A DNA stretch of 64,000 nucleotides, from contig NZ_MTQO01000042.1 of the NCBI RefSeq assembly GCF_001984155.1, forward strand, positions 124,001 through 188,000, written 5' to 3'. Made by a program: the position numbers and the translations under genes. Below are positions 25,863 to 34,905 of the stretch, piece by piece. A model generated the notes under the pieces. That model worked only from the letters and a program-made list of their open reading frames with translations, ran no database searches and had not been told where the DNA came from. How positions within the stretch are numbered: position 1 is the first letter of the stretch; each line of letters starts with the position of its first letter. Source of the DNA: Actinosynnema sp. ALI-1.44 (lineage in GTDB: Bacteria; Actinomycetota; Actinomycetes; Mycobacteriales; Pseudonocardiaceae).

Positions 25863-26702
25863 ATGGGTACGCCGTTGGGTGATTTCATCCGCGCCAAGCG
25901 CGACGGTATCCAGCCGGAGGCCCTGGGGCTGCCGGACCGCGGGCGCCGCAGGTCACCAGGACTACGCCGGTTGGATCTCGCCGCACGGGCGGGGATCAGC
26001 GTGGAGTACCTGGCCCGTATCGAACAGGGCCGCGACCGCAATCCGTCGGCACCGGTCGTGAACGCGATCGCCGACGCGCTCAGCCTCACCGCATCGGAGC
26101 GCAACCACCTGCGGTACCTCAGGAAGATCACTGGCGACGACTGCTCGGACCACTTCAAACCGGCGCCGCCGTGCCGTCGGGTACGACAGTCCGTCCTGGA
26201 CACACTGCGCATGCTCGAACCGGGTGTCGCCATCGTGACCAACCGGCTCGGCGACATCCTCGCCCACACCAGCGCCTATGCGACGATCACGCGTGGCACG
26301 GGGCTGCTCGACGCCGACCAGCCGAACTTCACCCGCTACGTCTTCACCGACCCCCGGGCCCGTGCCCTGCTGCCTGACTGGGACGACGTCGCCGACGAGC
26401 AGGCGTTCGACCTGTGGCTCGCACCCTCCGTCGAGAACCTCGAATGGCTCACCGCCGAGCTCATTCCCCTCGCCGGCTCGGACTTCACCCGCAGGCTGAA
26501 CCGCCACGAGGTGCCGCGGCGCGGCGATCTGCGGCTCTGCCACCCCTCAGGCCACGAGCTGCGGCTGGCGCGCGAGACGCTGGAACTGCCCATCGACAAC
26601 CAGCAACTCGTCGTCTTCCTGCCCGCGGACGACGAGTTGCCCGGACCGTCGCGCAGCTGCGCCTCCCGTCCAGAGGGTCTTTGCGTTCCATCTCGTGAGT
26701 GA
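25863..26702 (+). CDS. MmyB-like XRE regulator, altered C-terminus
   Basis: The 279-aa protein has an HTH at about residues 30-85 (LDLAARAGISVEYLARIEQG) and the MmyB-type ligand domain (VLDTLRMLEPGVAIVTNRLG). After FLPADDE the frame ends LPGPSRSCASRPEGLCVPSRE, unlike the family, whereas the next frame reads VARTVAQLRLPSRGSLRSIS and stops at 26698, which fits a usual MmyB ending better. A one-base shift near 26635 is therefore likely. The core domains are intact. Divergence from the MFS gene suggests local regulation. Confidence 0.82.
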   Translation: MGTPLGDFIRAKRDGIQPEALGLPDRGRRRSPGLRRLDLAARAGISVEYLARIEQGRDRNPSAPVVNAIADALSLTASERNHLRYLRKITGDDCSDHFKPAPPCRRVRQSVLDTLRMLEPGVAIVTNRLGDILAHTSAYATITRGTGLLDADQPNFTRYVFTDPRARALLPDWDDVADEQAFDLWLAPSVENLEWLTAELIPLAGSDFTRRLNRHEVPRRGDLRLCHPSGHELRLARETLELPIDNQQLVVFLPADDELPGPSRSCASRPEGLCVPSRE

Positions 26703-27116
26703 TACCGGGACCGCACAGCATTGACACGTCAATTCGCTCCGATCACATCCGCGTGCCCGGACAATGTCATTCGGGATCGAACATCGCGCCTCTCCGGACT
26801 CAATTGTCGCAGTTTGACTGCCGTTTACGTCCGCATACCACGGACCACGTTCACAGTCCAGCTGACTGACGGAGGTCGAGATTTTCTCGCACTACACCTG
26901 ATCTCAGCGGACCAACTGGGCATACCTGGGTTGCGTCGTAAGAACACCGTCGTTAGATTCGTTTTCGGGGCGAGGAACTCTTCGAGGGCAACCACAGTGC
27001 ACCGGTGCCCGAATACCCGACTCATCCGCATTCAGGCAGCGCGGGCGGTCCCTGGAGTTTGACCAAGCACTGACGTCCGGGGCTGCCGGCTTCTGCCGTC
27101 AACAAAGGAGGGGGAA
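26703..27116. promoter_or_regulatory. Promoter region of the FAD oxidase operon
   Basis: This 414-base gap is less GC-rich than its surroundings and holds no recognisable gene. ATTGAC-AC-GTCAAT (26720-26733) is an inverted repeat that could bind a regulator. The end of the gap carries the strong AAAGGAGGGGG ribosome site of the TTG-started oxidase gene. Confidence 0.5.
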
Positions 27117-28247
27117 TTGATCACCGTAGGCGTCGTCGGCGCCGGTCTCATTGGATCCTGCGTGGCTTTGTCTTTGACGCGACTCGGCGCACGCGTGCAC
27201 TGCGTCGAACGCGGTCGGCCGGGAGGTGGCACCACAGATGTCAGCTTCGCGAGATTGAGCGCGTACCAGCAACCGACGTATCAACGATTCGAGCTGAGTC
27301 ATACCGGGTTGATCGACCACACCCACTTCGCCGAACAGTTCGATTCCGCCCCGTGGTGGCATCCGACCGGCAGTCTGGCGTGGGCCGGTCCCGAGGGCAG
27401 GTGCGGCGTCGGTGCCCAGCCATTCACGGCGGAAATCGAACGGCTCCAATCCTGGGGCTACCGCGTCATCTGGCACGACGCGGCGAAGGTGACGCAGGAG
27501 TTGGAGCCCGCTGTCTCGTTCGCGTCCGGCCAGACACCGGTTGCGCTGTTGCCCGAAGAGGGCTGGATCGACGGGCCCCGCATGGCATCCGCAGTGCTCA
27601 GCGCCGCCAAGTCCGTCGGCGGGCTGACGTTCTGGAACGCCGCGGTGCGGAACATCGCAACCCGTGGCGAACGAGTGACGGCGCTTCAACTCGACAACGG
27701 GGAACGTCTGGAAGTGGATGCCGTCGTCAACGCGGCGGGCCCGCAGACGCCTGCTTTGGCGGCGGCTGTGGGAGCACCTATGGTCAACGGGGTTTCCGAG
27801 CGCAGCAGTCTGGTAATCGACCTGGACGTCGACGGCGATCCGTTGCGGCACGTCCTGCGCGGAGCGGAACTACACGCTCGGGCGGCCGGGCCGGGTCGAG
27901 TTCGAGTGCGGTCCGAACAGGTCGACGCGGTTCTCACTGGCGAAATCGAGTCCGATCTCAGCCATGACAACGTCGAAGACCTGGTGGAACGCGCCTACCG
28001 CACGATTCCGGCGCTGAAAGCGTCCGCGGTGGCGCGAAAACGCATCGGTACCGCCGTGTTCCCGACCGACGGCATGCCCAGCGTCGGTCCGTTGACCAGC
28101 ATATCCGGATATTTTGAGGCATTCGCCAACAGTGGCGTCATCCTCGCCCCGTTCATCGGGCGGACGCTGGCGACGCAGATCGTCACCGGGAAAACCCACT
28201 CACTCCTGCGCACCTGCTCACCCGACCGCCTCAGGGCAGCGTCGTAA
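27117..28247 (+). CDS. FAD-dependent glycine/D-amino-acid oxidase-like protein
   Basis: The 376-aa protein starts at TTG, chosen because AAAGGAGGGGG lies just upstream and the FAD-binding fold begins at once (VGVVGAGLIGSCVALSLTRLG, GxGxxG). A second FAD contact is VVNAAGPQTP and the C-terminal substrate part ends GYFEAFANSGVILAPFIGRT, as in the DAO family. Members oxidise amines or amino acids to imines with O2. Related oxidases in macrolactam clusters (CmiS2 type) cleave N-carboxymethyl beta-amino acids, so a link to the PKS cluster is conceivable. It is the first gene of a three-gene unit with the next gene and a P450. Confidence 0.82.
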   Translation: MITVGVVGAGLIGSCVALSLTRLGARVHCVERGRPGGGTTDVSFARLSAYQQPTYQRFELSHTGLIDHTHFAEQFDSAPWWHPTGSLAWAGPEGRCGVGAQPFTAEIERLQSWGYRVIWHDAAKVTQELEPAVSFASGQTPVALLPEEGWIDGPRMASAVLSAAKSVGGLTFWNAAVRNIATRGERVTALQLDNGERLEVDAVVNAAGPQTPALAAAVGAPMVNGVSERSSLVIDLDVDGDPLRHVLRGAELHARAAGPGRVRVRSEQVDAVLTGEIESDLSHDNVEDLVERAYRTIPALKASAVARKRIGTAVFPTDGMPSVGPLTSISGYFEAFANSGVILAPFIGRTLATQIVTGKTHSLLRTCSPDRLRAAS

Positions 28248-28299
28248 TACTTTTTCGATACAACGATCATATTACCGCGATATCATCCTCAGGGGAGCC

Positions 28300-29259
28300 A
28301 TGTCCGCTACTGTCTCAACGCTCGAAGAAGTCGCTTTTCCCGAACTCAAGGACCTCACTCGGAAGCTGATGGCCGATGAGCCGTCGGAGATCCTGCAGCT
28401 GCGTTCCGGATCGCTGACCGCCGCACCAGGATCCTACGACCAGTACTTCACCACGTGGGATTTCGCGAACGGCATCGTTCGCGACTATTCGATGAACCTG
28501 TACCAGTTGGTGCGGATGGCACACGACGAGAGCCTGCCCGTCGAGAACGTGCTGACGGTCTTCAAGACCTGGGACCCGATCTACAGCACCTTCCTCGGCT
28601 ACAGCGGTTTCCCGATGCTGGCCGAGTACGCCGCGCGGATCCGTGAACCGGTGGACAGCCGCGAAGAGCTGGTGGACAGGCTGACCACGTTCACCGAGTA
28701 CGTCAATCGGCTGACTGCCTGGTCGCACCACTATTTCCCGTGGCACGTGGGCGAACACTACCGCTACGACGCGGGCGAGCTCGCGCTGCGTGAGGAGTAC
28801 TCACCGGCACCGGTCGCCGCCGAGCGGAACGGGTCCCGGCGGGTTCCGATCAGGCTCAGGTGGGAGCCGCTGGGGCTGGAAGTCGATGCCGAACTCGCCT
28901 GTGATCTCAACGAGCAGCTGTGCGGGGACTTCATCCGCAGTCTGCCGTTCACTGTGCTGCAGGACCACGCGATGGTCAGTGGCGAGTCCATGTACGCGTG
29001 GGCGCCGTTGGTCAGTGTGGCACCGACGCCGGTGACCGAACGCATCTGCGACGCACCGCCCGGACGGCTGCGGTTCAGCCAGGCCACCGGCAACAAGCTG
29101 ATCGTCCAGTACGGACCAACCACCGAGACGCTGTCGGCCCCGGTCCTCGGCCAGGTGGTCGACAAGCACGTGGACCGGCTGCCCGAGGTCGGCAAAGCCG
29201 TGTGGGAAAGCACATTCCGGTCCAAGGAGCTGATCTGGATCAGCGTGGACCGGCTCTGA
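28300..29259 (+). CDS. Cucumopine-synthase/DUF3830-like protein
   Basis: The 319-aa protein starts at an ATG behind AGGGGAG. The N-terminal 170 residues are helical (for example TWDFANGIVRDYSMNLYQLV). The C-terminal 150 residues look like the cyclophilin-type fold of DUF3830 and cucumopine synthase: DLNEQLCGDFIRSLPF, HAMVSGESMYAWAPL, GRLRFSQATGNKLIVQYGP and WESTFRSKELIWISV. Cucumopine synthase joins histidine and 2-oxoglutarate in a cofactor-independent ring closure. Paired with an amine oxidase and a P450 here, it may condense an imine or aldehyde (inference). The family call is from memory of motifs and is moderate. Confidence 0.5.
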   Translation: MSATVSTLEEVAFPELKDLTRKLMADEPSEILQLRSGSLTAAPGSYDQYFTTWDFANGIVRDYSMNLYQLVRMAHDESLPVENVLTVFKTWDPIYSTFLGYSGFPMLAEYAARIREPVDSREELVDRLTTFTEYVNRLTAWSHHYFPWHVGEHYRYDAGELALREEYSPAPVAAERNGSRRVPIRLRWEPLGLEVDAELACDLNEQLCGDFIRSLPFTVLQDHAMVSGESMYAWAPLVSVAPTPVTERICDAPPGRLRFSQATGNKLIVQYGPTTETLSAPVLGQVVDKHVDRLPEVGKAVWESTFRSKELIWISVDRL

Positions 29260-29277
29260 GCGGGAAGGAAGAACACC

Positions 29278-30456
29278 ATGACCGGCACGTCAGGCAAGCC
29301 GACACGGGATCTGTTGTTTCCCGATCTGAGCGACGTGATCGACGAGCGCATCGCCTGGTTCCAGCACCAGCACAAGAACGAGCCACTGCGGCACCGTGCG
29401 GAATACAACATGTGGGAGGTGTTCAGGTATGAGGACGTTCAGACCGTCCTGAAGAACCCGGAGACCTTCTCGGTGACCGACAAAACCCATATGGGGCTGC
29501 CGTTCTCCTTCGGCAGGGCGGACATCGAGGAGCACCGCTTCCTGCGCGGCTTCGTGGCCCGCTCGTTCGTGCCGAGCACCATCGAGGGCCAGGCACCAGC
29601 CTTCGCCTCGATGGTCGACGCGTTACTCGAGCCCGCGCTGGCCTCCGGGAAACTGGAGGTCCTCGGCGATCTGGGCTACCCGTTGATGGACCACGTGATC
29701 GGGCACCTGTTCGGGCTGCGGATCCCCGGCCCCGGGCGCTTCCGGCAGTGGTCGGACCAGATGTTCGGCCAGCTGGTCGGGATCTTCCAGCCGGATCACG
29801 CCGAGGTCGTCGGAATGCTCACCGAACAGCTCGACGAGCGCAAGCGCGAACCGACCGGCGATCTGATGAGTGCCTTGCTGGCGGCGCGGGCCGAGGACGA
29901 CCGGCTGCCGGAAAAGAAGATCATCCACATGTGCCTCGACCTGGTGACCGCGGGCAATGCGCCGCTGTCGCTGTTCTTGTCCTACACGTTCGCCCGGTTC
30001 TGTGCGGATCCCGCGTTCTACCAGGCGCTGCGGCGAGATCCCGCGCTGATCCCCGGGGCGATCGAGGAGGTCCTGCGCTTCGACTTCTCGTGGTTCAACC
30101 TCTGGCGCACCGCCCGGCACGACACCGAACTGGCCGGGTACCAGATCAAAGCGGGCAGCTACATCGTGGCCTGGGACTCGGCGGCCAACTTCGACGAGTC
30201 GCGGTTCCCGCAGGCGCACCGGTTCGACATCACGCGCTCGCCCAACCCCCATCTGCCCTTCGGGCAGGGGATGTACATCTGCCTGGGTCTGCCGTTGGTG
30301 CGCACCCTCGGACGGGTCGTGCTGGAGCGGGTGGTCAGGACCTTCGAGGAGATCCGCGCCGATCCGGACCGCCCCATGCGGACCCAGGAGCGGATGATCG
30401 ACTACGTCGTCTCGCTCGACACGCTCGTGACACCCGCCAAAGCGTCCGTTCCCTAA
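29278..30456 (+). CDS. Atypical cytochrome P450
   Basis: The 392-aa protein has the heme loop FGQGMYICLG with Cys335; the usual His two residues before Cys is Tyr. ExxR is present as EEVLRFDF. The I-helix reads LVTAGNAPLSL, so the acid-alcohol pair for proton delivery is absent. The segment WDSAANFDESRF replaces the common ANRDE. Such changes occur in P450s with unusual chemistry, such as use of the substrate's own hydroxyl, ring formation or peroxide use. It starts 18 bases after the preceding gene, with GGAAGGAAG as ribosome site, and ends the operon before a hairpin. Confidence 0.87.
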   Translation: MTGTSGKPTRDLLFPDLSDVIDERIAWFQHQHKNEPLRHRAEYNMWEVFRYEDVQTVLKNPETFSVTDKTHMGLPFSFGRADIEEHRFLRGFVARSFVPSTIEGQAPAFASMVDALLEPALASGKLEVLGDLGYPLMDHVIGHLFGLRIPGPGRFRQWSDQMFGQLVGIFQPDHAEVVGMLTEQLDERKREPTGDLMSALLAARAEDDRLPEKKIIHMCLDLVTAGNAPLSLFLSYTFARFCADPAFYQALRRDPALIPGAIEEVLRFDFSWFNLWRTARHDTELAGYQIKAGSYIVAWDSAANFDESRFPQAHRFDITRSPNPHLPFGQGMYICLGLPLVRTLGRVVLERVVRTFEEIRADPDRPMRTQERMIDYVVSLDTLVTPAKASVP

Positions 30457-30479
30457 GTGGTTGGCATGGCCGGGATCGT

Positions 30480-30502
30480 GGGTGCCGCGCCACGCGGCAT
30501 CC
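30480..30502 (+). terminator. Hairpin after P450 gene
   Basis: TGCCGCG and CGCGGCA pair around CCA, extended by further G-T and G-C pairs, 24 bases after the P450 stop. A compact, strong stem typical of actinomycete terminators. Confidence 0.55.
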
Positions 30503-30560
30503 ACGGCGGCGCGAACCGGTGACGCAAAATTGGTGGCGCGGTGCGGAACAATGGGCGGCG

Positions 30561-33422
30561 ATGTCTGTTCAGCTCGCGTTCGGGATCACCGCCGAGCCTG
30601 AGGTGCGCTGTTGGTTGCCCGCCTCGGGCAGTAAGTCCATGCCCCGCGCGGCGAGCAGCCGGGCGGGCGCGCACCCGCCTGGTGCTCCGGTCGCTGTCGG
30701 TCCTGCCGACGCGGAGACCGACGCGGTCGTGGCGGCGACCGATCAACTCACCTTGCTGGTGGCCGATGGCACCGAGGTGGCCGCGGGGGCAGGCGTCGAC
30801 CTCGGTGGTGGTTTCGCCTCAGCGAGGTTGGCCGGAGCCTACGGGGACCGGCGTGACGCCGTGCTCGCCGCGTTGCGGGTGCTCGGAGTCGATGGGGCGC
30901 ACCGGCTCGGGGACCGGGTCGGCAGTCTGGTCGCGTTGTTCGGCCCGTCGGCCACGAAGCGGGTTGGCGCGGCCGCGAACACGGCGATGGCCGAGCAACG
31001 CTGGGCAGCGCTGCAACTGGCGTCGGCGGCCTCGGAGGTCCTTGGGCCTGAGCAGTTGGAACGCGTGCTGGAATTACGGGCCCCGAAGGGGATCGATCCG
31101 TTCCGGCGCGGTGCCGCGTCCACATTGTCCAGTCAGCTGTCGCGGGTGCTGGCCGACTGTCCGGGGCCACGGCGGCTGGCGCTGATCCTCAGCCTGTGGG
31201 ACACGGTTTGCGCCTATCTGGTCGAGCGGCAACGCCAGGATCGGCGAGCAGCGTCGCAGATCCACACCGATCAGATCGGCCTGCTGCACACACGCCACCG
31301 CGACCACTTCGACGAGCTCGTCCTGCGGCATCTGAAGTCGCAGACCGGTGACAACTCATCGCTCGCCAAGGCGGCTCGTTGGCGGCCTCCGCAGTGGTGG
31401 ACCGCGCACGAGCTCAGCCGCCTGCTCGACGACGCCATCGCGGCAACGGCGTTGCTGCGGTTCGCCAGGACGATGTACGACGAAGGCCTTGAGATCGCCG
31501 CCGAGAAGCACCGGAACGAGCTTGTCGCTGCCGATGCCTGTATGTCCAACAAGCAGCGGACCGCAGCGAGGCGGCGCCACGACGGCGACTACAGCCACCC
31601 CGCACGGCCGGGATGTCTCGTCAACGACGTGCTCCAGCCGCTGCGGCCGGGTCGGACGTTCACCTCGAAGACCGAGGTCCGTGTGAAGGAGCTGGTCGGC
31701 ATCGCCCGCAACTACGGCGTCGTCGTCCTCAACGCGGTGTCCAAACTGATCGAGACCATGGACGAGCCGCTGCACAATTGCTGGGACACGTGCAAGCCGT
31801 GGCAGGCGGACCATCTGCGTCAGTGGCGTGCCGCGGCTGGGTTCTTCCGGGCGCCGGGCAGTTGGGACCAGCCGCCGCTCACCGACGCGCACGCCGACGG
31901 TCCGAAGCAGACGCTGGCGCAGCGGATGGCCACCGCTGAGGACCTTGCCGACGTGGAGACACCGCACGACCTGTTGTGGTTCGCGGACCTCGGTGACGCG
32001 TTGGCGCCCTTCCACGGCGCCGAATCCGCCACGGTGCGCCACACGGAAACCCGGCCCGTGCTGGAGTACGAGACGCCGACGCCGTGGGAACAGGGGCGCC
32101 CCCGCGCGGACTCCATCCCGTTGGCAGCCGCCGGGGTCGCCCAGTTGGTCGCGTTCGGTGCGATGCCGCCGCCGCGCTGCGGTAGCTGGCCGGAACTGGT
32201 GGACGGGGTCAGCGCGGCGTCGGCGGCTGTCGAGGCCAGCGCCGCCGCCTTCCCGATCCCGTCCGGCATATCGGCCGTGGACAAGCAGACCGTCCCGGGC
32301 ACCACGCTGGTGGTGGAACTGGGCCGCGACCCGAGGCAGCTGGCCGCGTGGTCCAGCTACATGGGCAACTGCATCGGCGAGTCGTGGTACGCCGACGAAG
32401 CACGCCGCGGCCAGTGTGTGCTGATCGCGTTGCGGGACGCGACCGATGGCCGGATCGCGGCCAACCTCGACATCCGGCAGCACACCGGTGGCTGGCGCGT
32501 CCACGAACTGCGGGCGCGGTTCAACGACCCCGTTGCCCCGGCAGTGGACAAGAACGTCAAGCGATGGGTGAAGGGGCTCCCGGTGCCCGCGCCGGTCGTG
32601 CCCGAACCCCTGGTGCCTGTGCCGCCTGTGCGTTCCCGAGGTTCAGCTCGGGGTGCCGCGGCGGGACGTCTGCCTGCCGCGCTCACCGGTGCGTTGGGCG
32701 CGGCGGTGGCGCAGGAGTTGGCGTCGGCGACTGCCGTGTCCGCACGGCGCACGTATGCCGCGCTGGCGCGTGGCCTGGCGGCTGATTTCGAACCGGACGC
32801 GGCGGTGATCGCGTTGAAGCGCCTCAGCCCCAGCCGGCACGTGGCGTTGCTTCGCGCGGCCTTGGACGCTGGGCTCGGCGCGTCCGGGCTGTGGCGGGCG
32901 ACTCGGGTCCGTCCGCTCACCTCCGCTGTGCGGCGGCTCGATCCGGAACTGTGCGAGTACGACCGGCTTGACACGCTCACCGGCGGCTCGCCCCTGCCGC
33001 GGACGCTGCGTGCGCTGGTGCGCCGCCCGGCGATCGCCCCGGCCTACGCCATGGACGTGGTGGCACGGGCGGTTCGCGCGGCCATGGGCGAGCTCGTCGG
33101 CGACGAAGCCCTGGCGCGTTCGGTGGCACGCGGACCGGCGCCCGAACTGGTGTGTGCCCTGGCGATCGCGGTCACCTGCGCCGCGGCGACCGACGACACG
33201 ATCCAGGTGGCCGCGGCGAGGAAAACGTCCGTACCGGGCTTTCCGGCCAGCGATCTGTCCGATGAGGACGGGCCGTGGCAGCGTGCGCTGGTCGCGGCGG
33301 CGGAACTCGGCGCACCGGTCGAGTTGTTCTGGGAGCGCATCGCCGAACACGGCCTGCTCGTCCCGGCCGCGATGGTGGGCCGGGGTGGCTGGGCCGCGTT
33401 GTGGAGCCGTGCCCACCGCTGA
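30561..33422 (+). CDS. PcfJ-like large protein of unknown role
   Basis: About 953 aa from the ATG before SVQLAFG; the frame is open much further upstream but only as a shadow of the P450 gene. The recognisable part, about residues 590-670, reads WSSYMGNCIGESWYADEA, then VLIALRD and an LDIRQHTGGWRVHELRARFN segment, the pattern of PcfJ-like domains (conserved M/G-N-C-I-G, then a strand pair). The rest is helical, with a Pro/Val linker at about residues 673-695. PcfJ-like proteins are known from conjugative plasmids and bacterial genomes without a defined activity. Its stop directly abuts the stop of the convergent histidine kinase (TGATCA). Confidence 0.6.
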   Translation: MSVQLAFGITAEPEVRCWLPASGSKSMPRAASSRAGAHPPGAPVAVGPADAETDAVVAATDQLTLLVADGTEVAAGAGVDLGGGFASARLAGAYGDRRDAVLAALRVLGVDGAHRLGDRVGSLVALFGPSATKRVGAAANTAMAEQRWAALQLASAASEVLGPEQLERVLELRAPKGIDPFRRGAASTLSSQLSRVLADCPGPRRLALILSLWDTVCAYLVERQRQDRRAASQIHTDQIGLLHTRHRDHFDELVLRHLKSQTGDNSSLAKAARWRPPQWWTAHELSRLLDDAIAATALLRFARTMYDEGLEIAAEKHRNELVAADACMSNKQRTAARRRHDGDYSHPARPGCLVNDVLQPLRPGRTFTSKTEVRVKELVGIARNYGVVVLNAVSKLIETMDEPLHNCWDTCKPWQADHLRQWRAAAGFFRAPGSWDQPPLTDAHADGPKQTLAQRMATAEDLADVETPHDLLWFADLGDALAPFHGAESATVRHTETRPVLEYETPTPWEQGRPRADSIPLAAAGVAQLVAFGAMPPPRCGSWPELVDGVSAASAAVEASAAAFPIPSGISAVDKQTVPGTTLVVELGRDPRQLAAWSSYMGNCIGESWYADEARRGQCVLIALRDATDGRIAANLDIRQHTGGWRVHELRARFNDPVAPAVDKNVKRWVKGLPVPAPVVPEPLVPVPPVRSRGSARGAAAGRLPAALTGALGAAVAQELASATAVSARRTYAALARGLAADFEPDAAVIALKRLSPSRHVALLRAALDAGLGASGLWRATRVRPLTSAVRRLDPELCEYDRLDTLTGGSPLPRTLRALVRRPAIAPAYAMDVVARAVRAAMGELVGDEALARSVARGPAPELVCALAIAVTCAAATDDTIQVAAARKTSVPGFPASDLSDEDGPWQRALVAAAELGAPVELFWERIAEHGLLVPAAMVGRGGWAALWSRAHR

Positions 33423-34568
33423 TCACGCGGTGCTGGCGCGCAGCTGGAAACCCCCGTCGTCGGAGCGGCTCACCGTCAGTGTGGCGCCGACCCTGCGCAA
33501 GCGGTCGCCGATGCCGAGCAGTCCGCTGCCCGAGTTGACCGCGCCCTGCTCGTCCGGTCCCCTGCCGTTGTCCCGGATTTCGATCCAGGTGGCGCCCAGG
33601 GTCATGTCGCAACGGGTGGCACCGCTGTGTTTGATCACGTTGGTGACCGCTTCGCGCAGCAGGTAGGCGAACGGTTCACGCAGGTCCATCCGCACGTCGT
33701 CGACGGCGTGCGGGAAGTTCGCGCGGATACCGGCGACGCGCAGCGCGGCCCGTGCGGCGACCAGTTCCCCGGCGAGGGTGGTGGCGCGGTGCCCGACGAC
33801 GATCGTGCGCACTTCGAGCATCGCCTCCCGGGACAGTTGCTCGGCTTCCGCCACCTCGTTGGCCGCTTGGTCGCGGGACGCGCCACTTTCCAGCACCCGG
33901 CGGGCCAGCGAGAGCTTCATGGTGATCGTGGTCAGGCTGTGCCCGAGTACGTCGTGCAGGTCGCGGGCGGCGCGGGCTCGTTCCTCGACCACGGCGAAGC
34001 CCGCGATGGTCTCGTGCGCGGCGCGTAGCTGGGAGATCATGTTGATCAGCAGGCACAGCAGCCCGACGGTGAGGACCGACGAGCTGATCAGCAGGACTTC
34101 CACCCAGTCCAGCCCGTCGTTCAAGACGATGGAATACAGCACCGCGCACACGAAAGCGCCCATACCGAGGACCGGTGTGAGCCAGATCGGCAGCAGCAAA
34201 GCGGTCACGACGATGGCGTACCCCAGCACCAGCCAACCGACCTGGTGGTCGGACAGGAACCGGACGCCGAATCCGAGCGCGAACAGCAGGACGACCACCG
34301 CCACCCGCCCGGCACGGGAAAACCCCAGCCCTTCCCAGATACCGACCAGAAAGCCCGCCGCGTAGACCGCGGTGTCGACCAGCAACAGCGTCAGCCGCGC
34401 CGGGGAGATGTCGTTGAACACGGCGGTGACCACGGGAATGAGAAGAAATCCGAGCAGCAGGCCGGAAATGACGTAGCCACGGACTCGCGAGCCCGCAGCG
34501 TGCTGTTCACCCGTTTCCCGGACCGGCCACCGGCGGAAGTCGATGTGGGCAGGCTCCGCTGCGGACAT
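33423..34568 (-). CDS. DesK-type sensor histidine kinase (orphan)
   Basis: The 381-aa protein has about five membrane helices between residues 31 and 180, then a HisKA_3 dimerisation helix with phospho-acceptor His205 (ARDLHDVLGHSLTTI) and an HATPase with N-box REAVTNVIKHS and G-box DNGRGPDEQG and GLLGIGDRL. DesK/NarX-like kinases normally pair with a LuxR-type response regulator, but none is adjacent. It may sense the envelope or the product and act with a distant regulator. It is divergent from the neocarzinostatin-family gene. Confidence 0.9.
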   Translation of the reverse strand: MSAAEPAHIDFRRWPVRETGEQHAAGSRVRGYVISGLLLGFLLIPVVTAVFNDISPARLTLLLVDTAVYAAGFLVGIWEGLGFSRAGRVAVVVLLFALGFGVRFLSDHQVGWLVLGYAIVVTALLLPIWLTPVLGMGAFVCAVLYSIVLNDGLDWVEVLLISSSVLTVGLLCLLINMISQLRAAHETIAGFAVVEERARAARDLHDVLGHSLTTITMKLSLARRVLESGASRDQAANEVAEAEQLSREAMLEVRTIVVGHRATTLAGELVAARAALRVAGIRANFPHAVDDVRMDLREPFAYLLREAVTNVIKHSGATRCDMTLGATWIEIRDNGRGPDEQGAVNSGSGLLGIGDRLRRVGATLTVSRSDDGGFQLRASTA

Positions 34569-34905
34569 GCGCGAAGGATACCACCAGGCCCGCCCGGACC
34601 CGCGCTGCCAGAAGTCACCGAAGTTCTATTACATCCATCATATCCGCCGAATCGCGCCACCATAACGCAGTCCGCGACGCCTGTCCGGCGTTCGGGAAAA
34701 AACGCAGGAAATCACACCCGTTTTCCCGAATCAAACCGGGCACATCGGACAATATTTTTCCCGGACGGTTGACAATTGTCAGGTTGACCTCCCGAGTTGG
34801 CCAATCCTAAACTCGTCCTCACGGCCGGAACACAATTCGCCGGCCATCGGGGGATTCACAAATCCGTGGTCCTTGACAGCCTTTCCTTGATGAGGGAGTT
34901 CTGTG
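34569..34905. promoter_or_regulatory. Divergent regulatory region with two inverted repeats
   Basis: This 337-base gap lies between the histidine kinase and the secreted NCS-family gene. TTCGGGAAAA (34691-34700) and TTTTCCCGAA (34721-34730) are perfect complements with a 20-base spacer. TGACAATTGTCA (34770-34781) is a perfect 12-base palindrome that also supplies a TTGACA-like -35 box. Both are operator candidates. A GAGGGAG ribosome site precedes the NCS-family start. Confidence 0.6.

Noticed and set aside
29748..30560. Upstream extension of the PcfJ-like gene
   Set aside because: It overlaps the well-supported P450 gene in another frame; coding signal starts at 30561.
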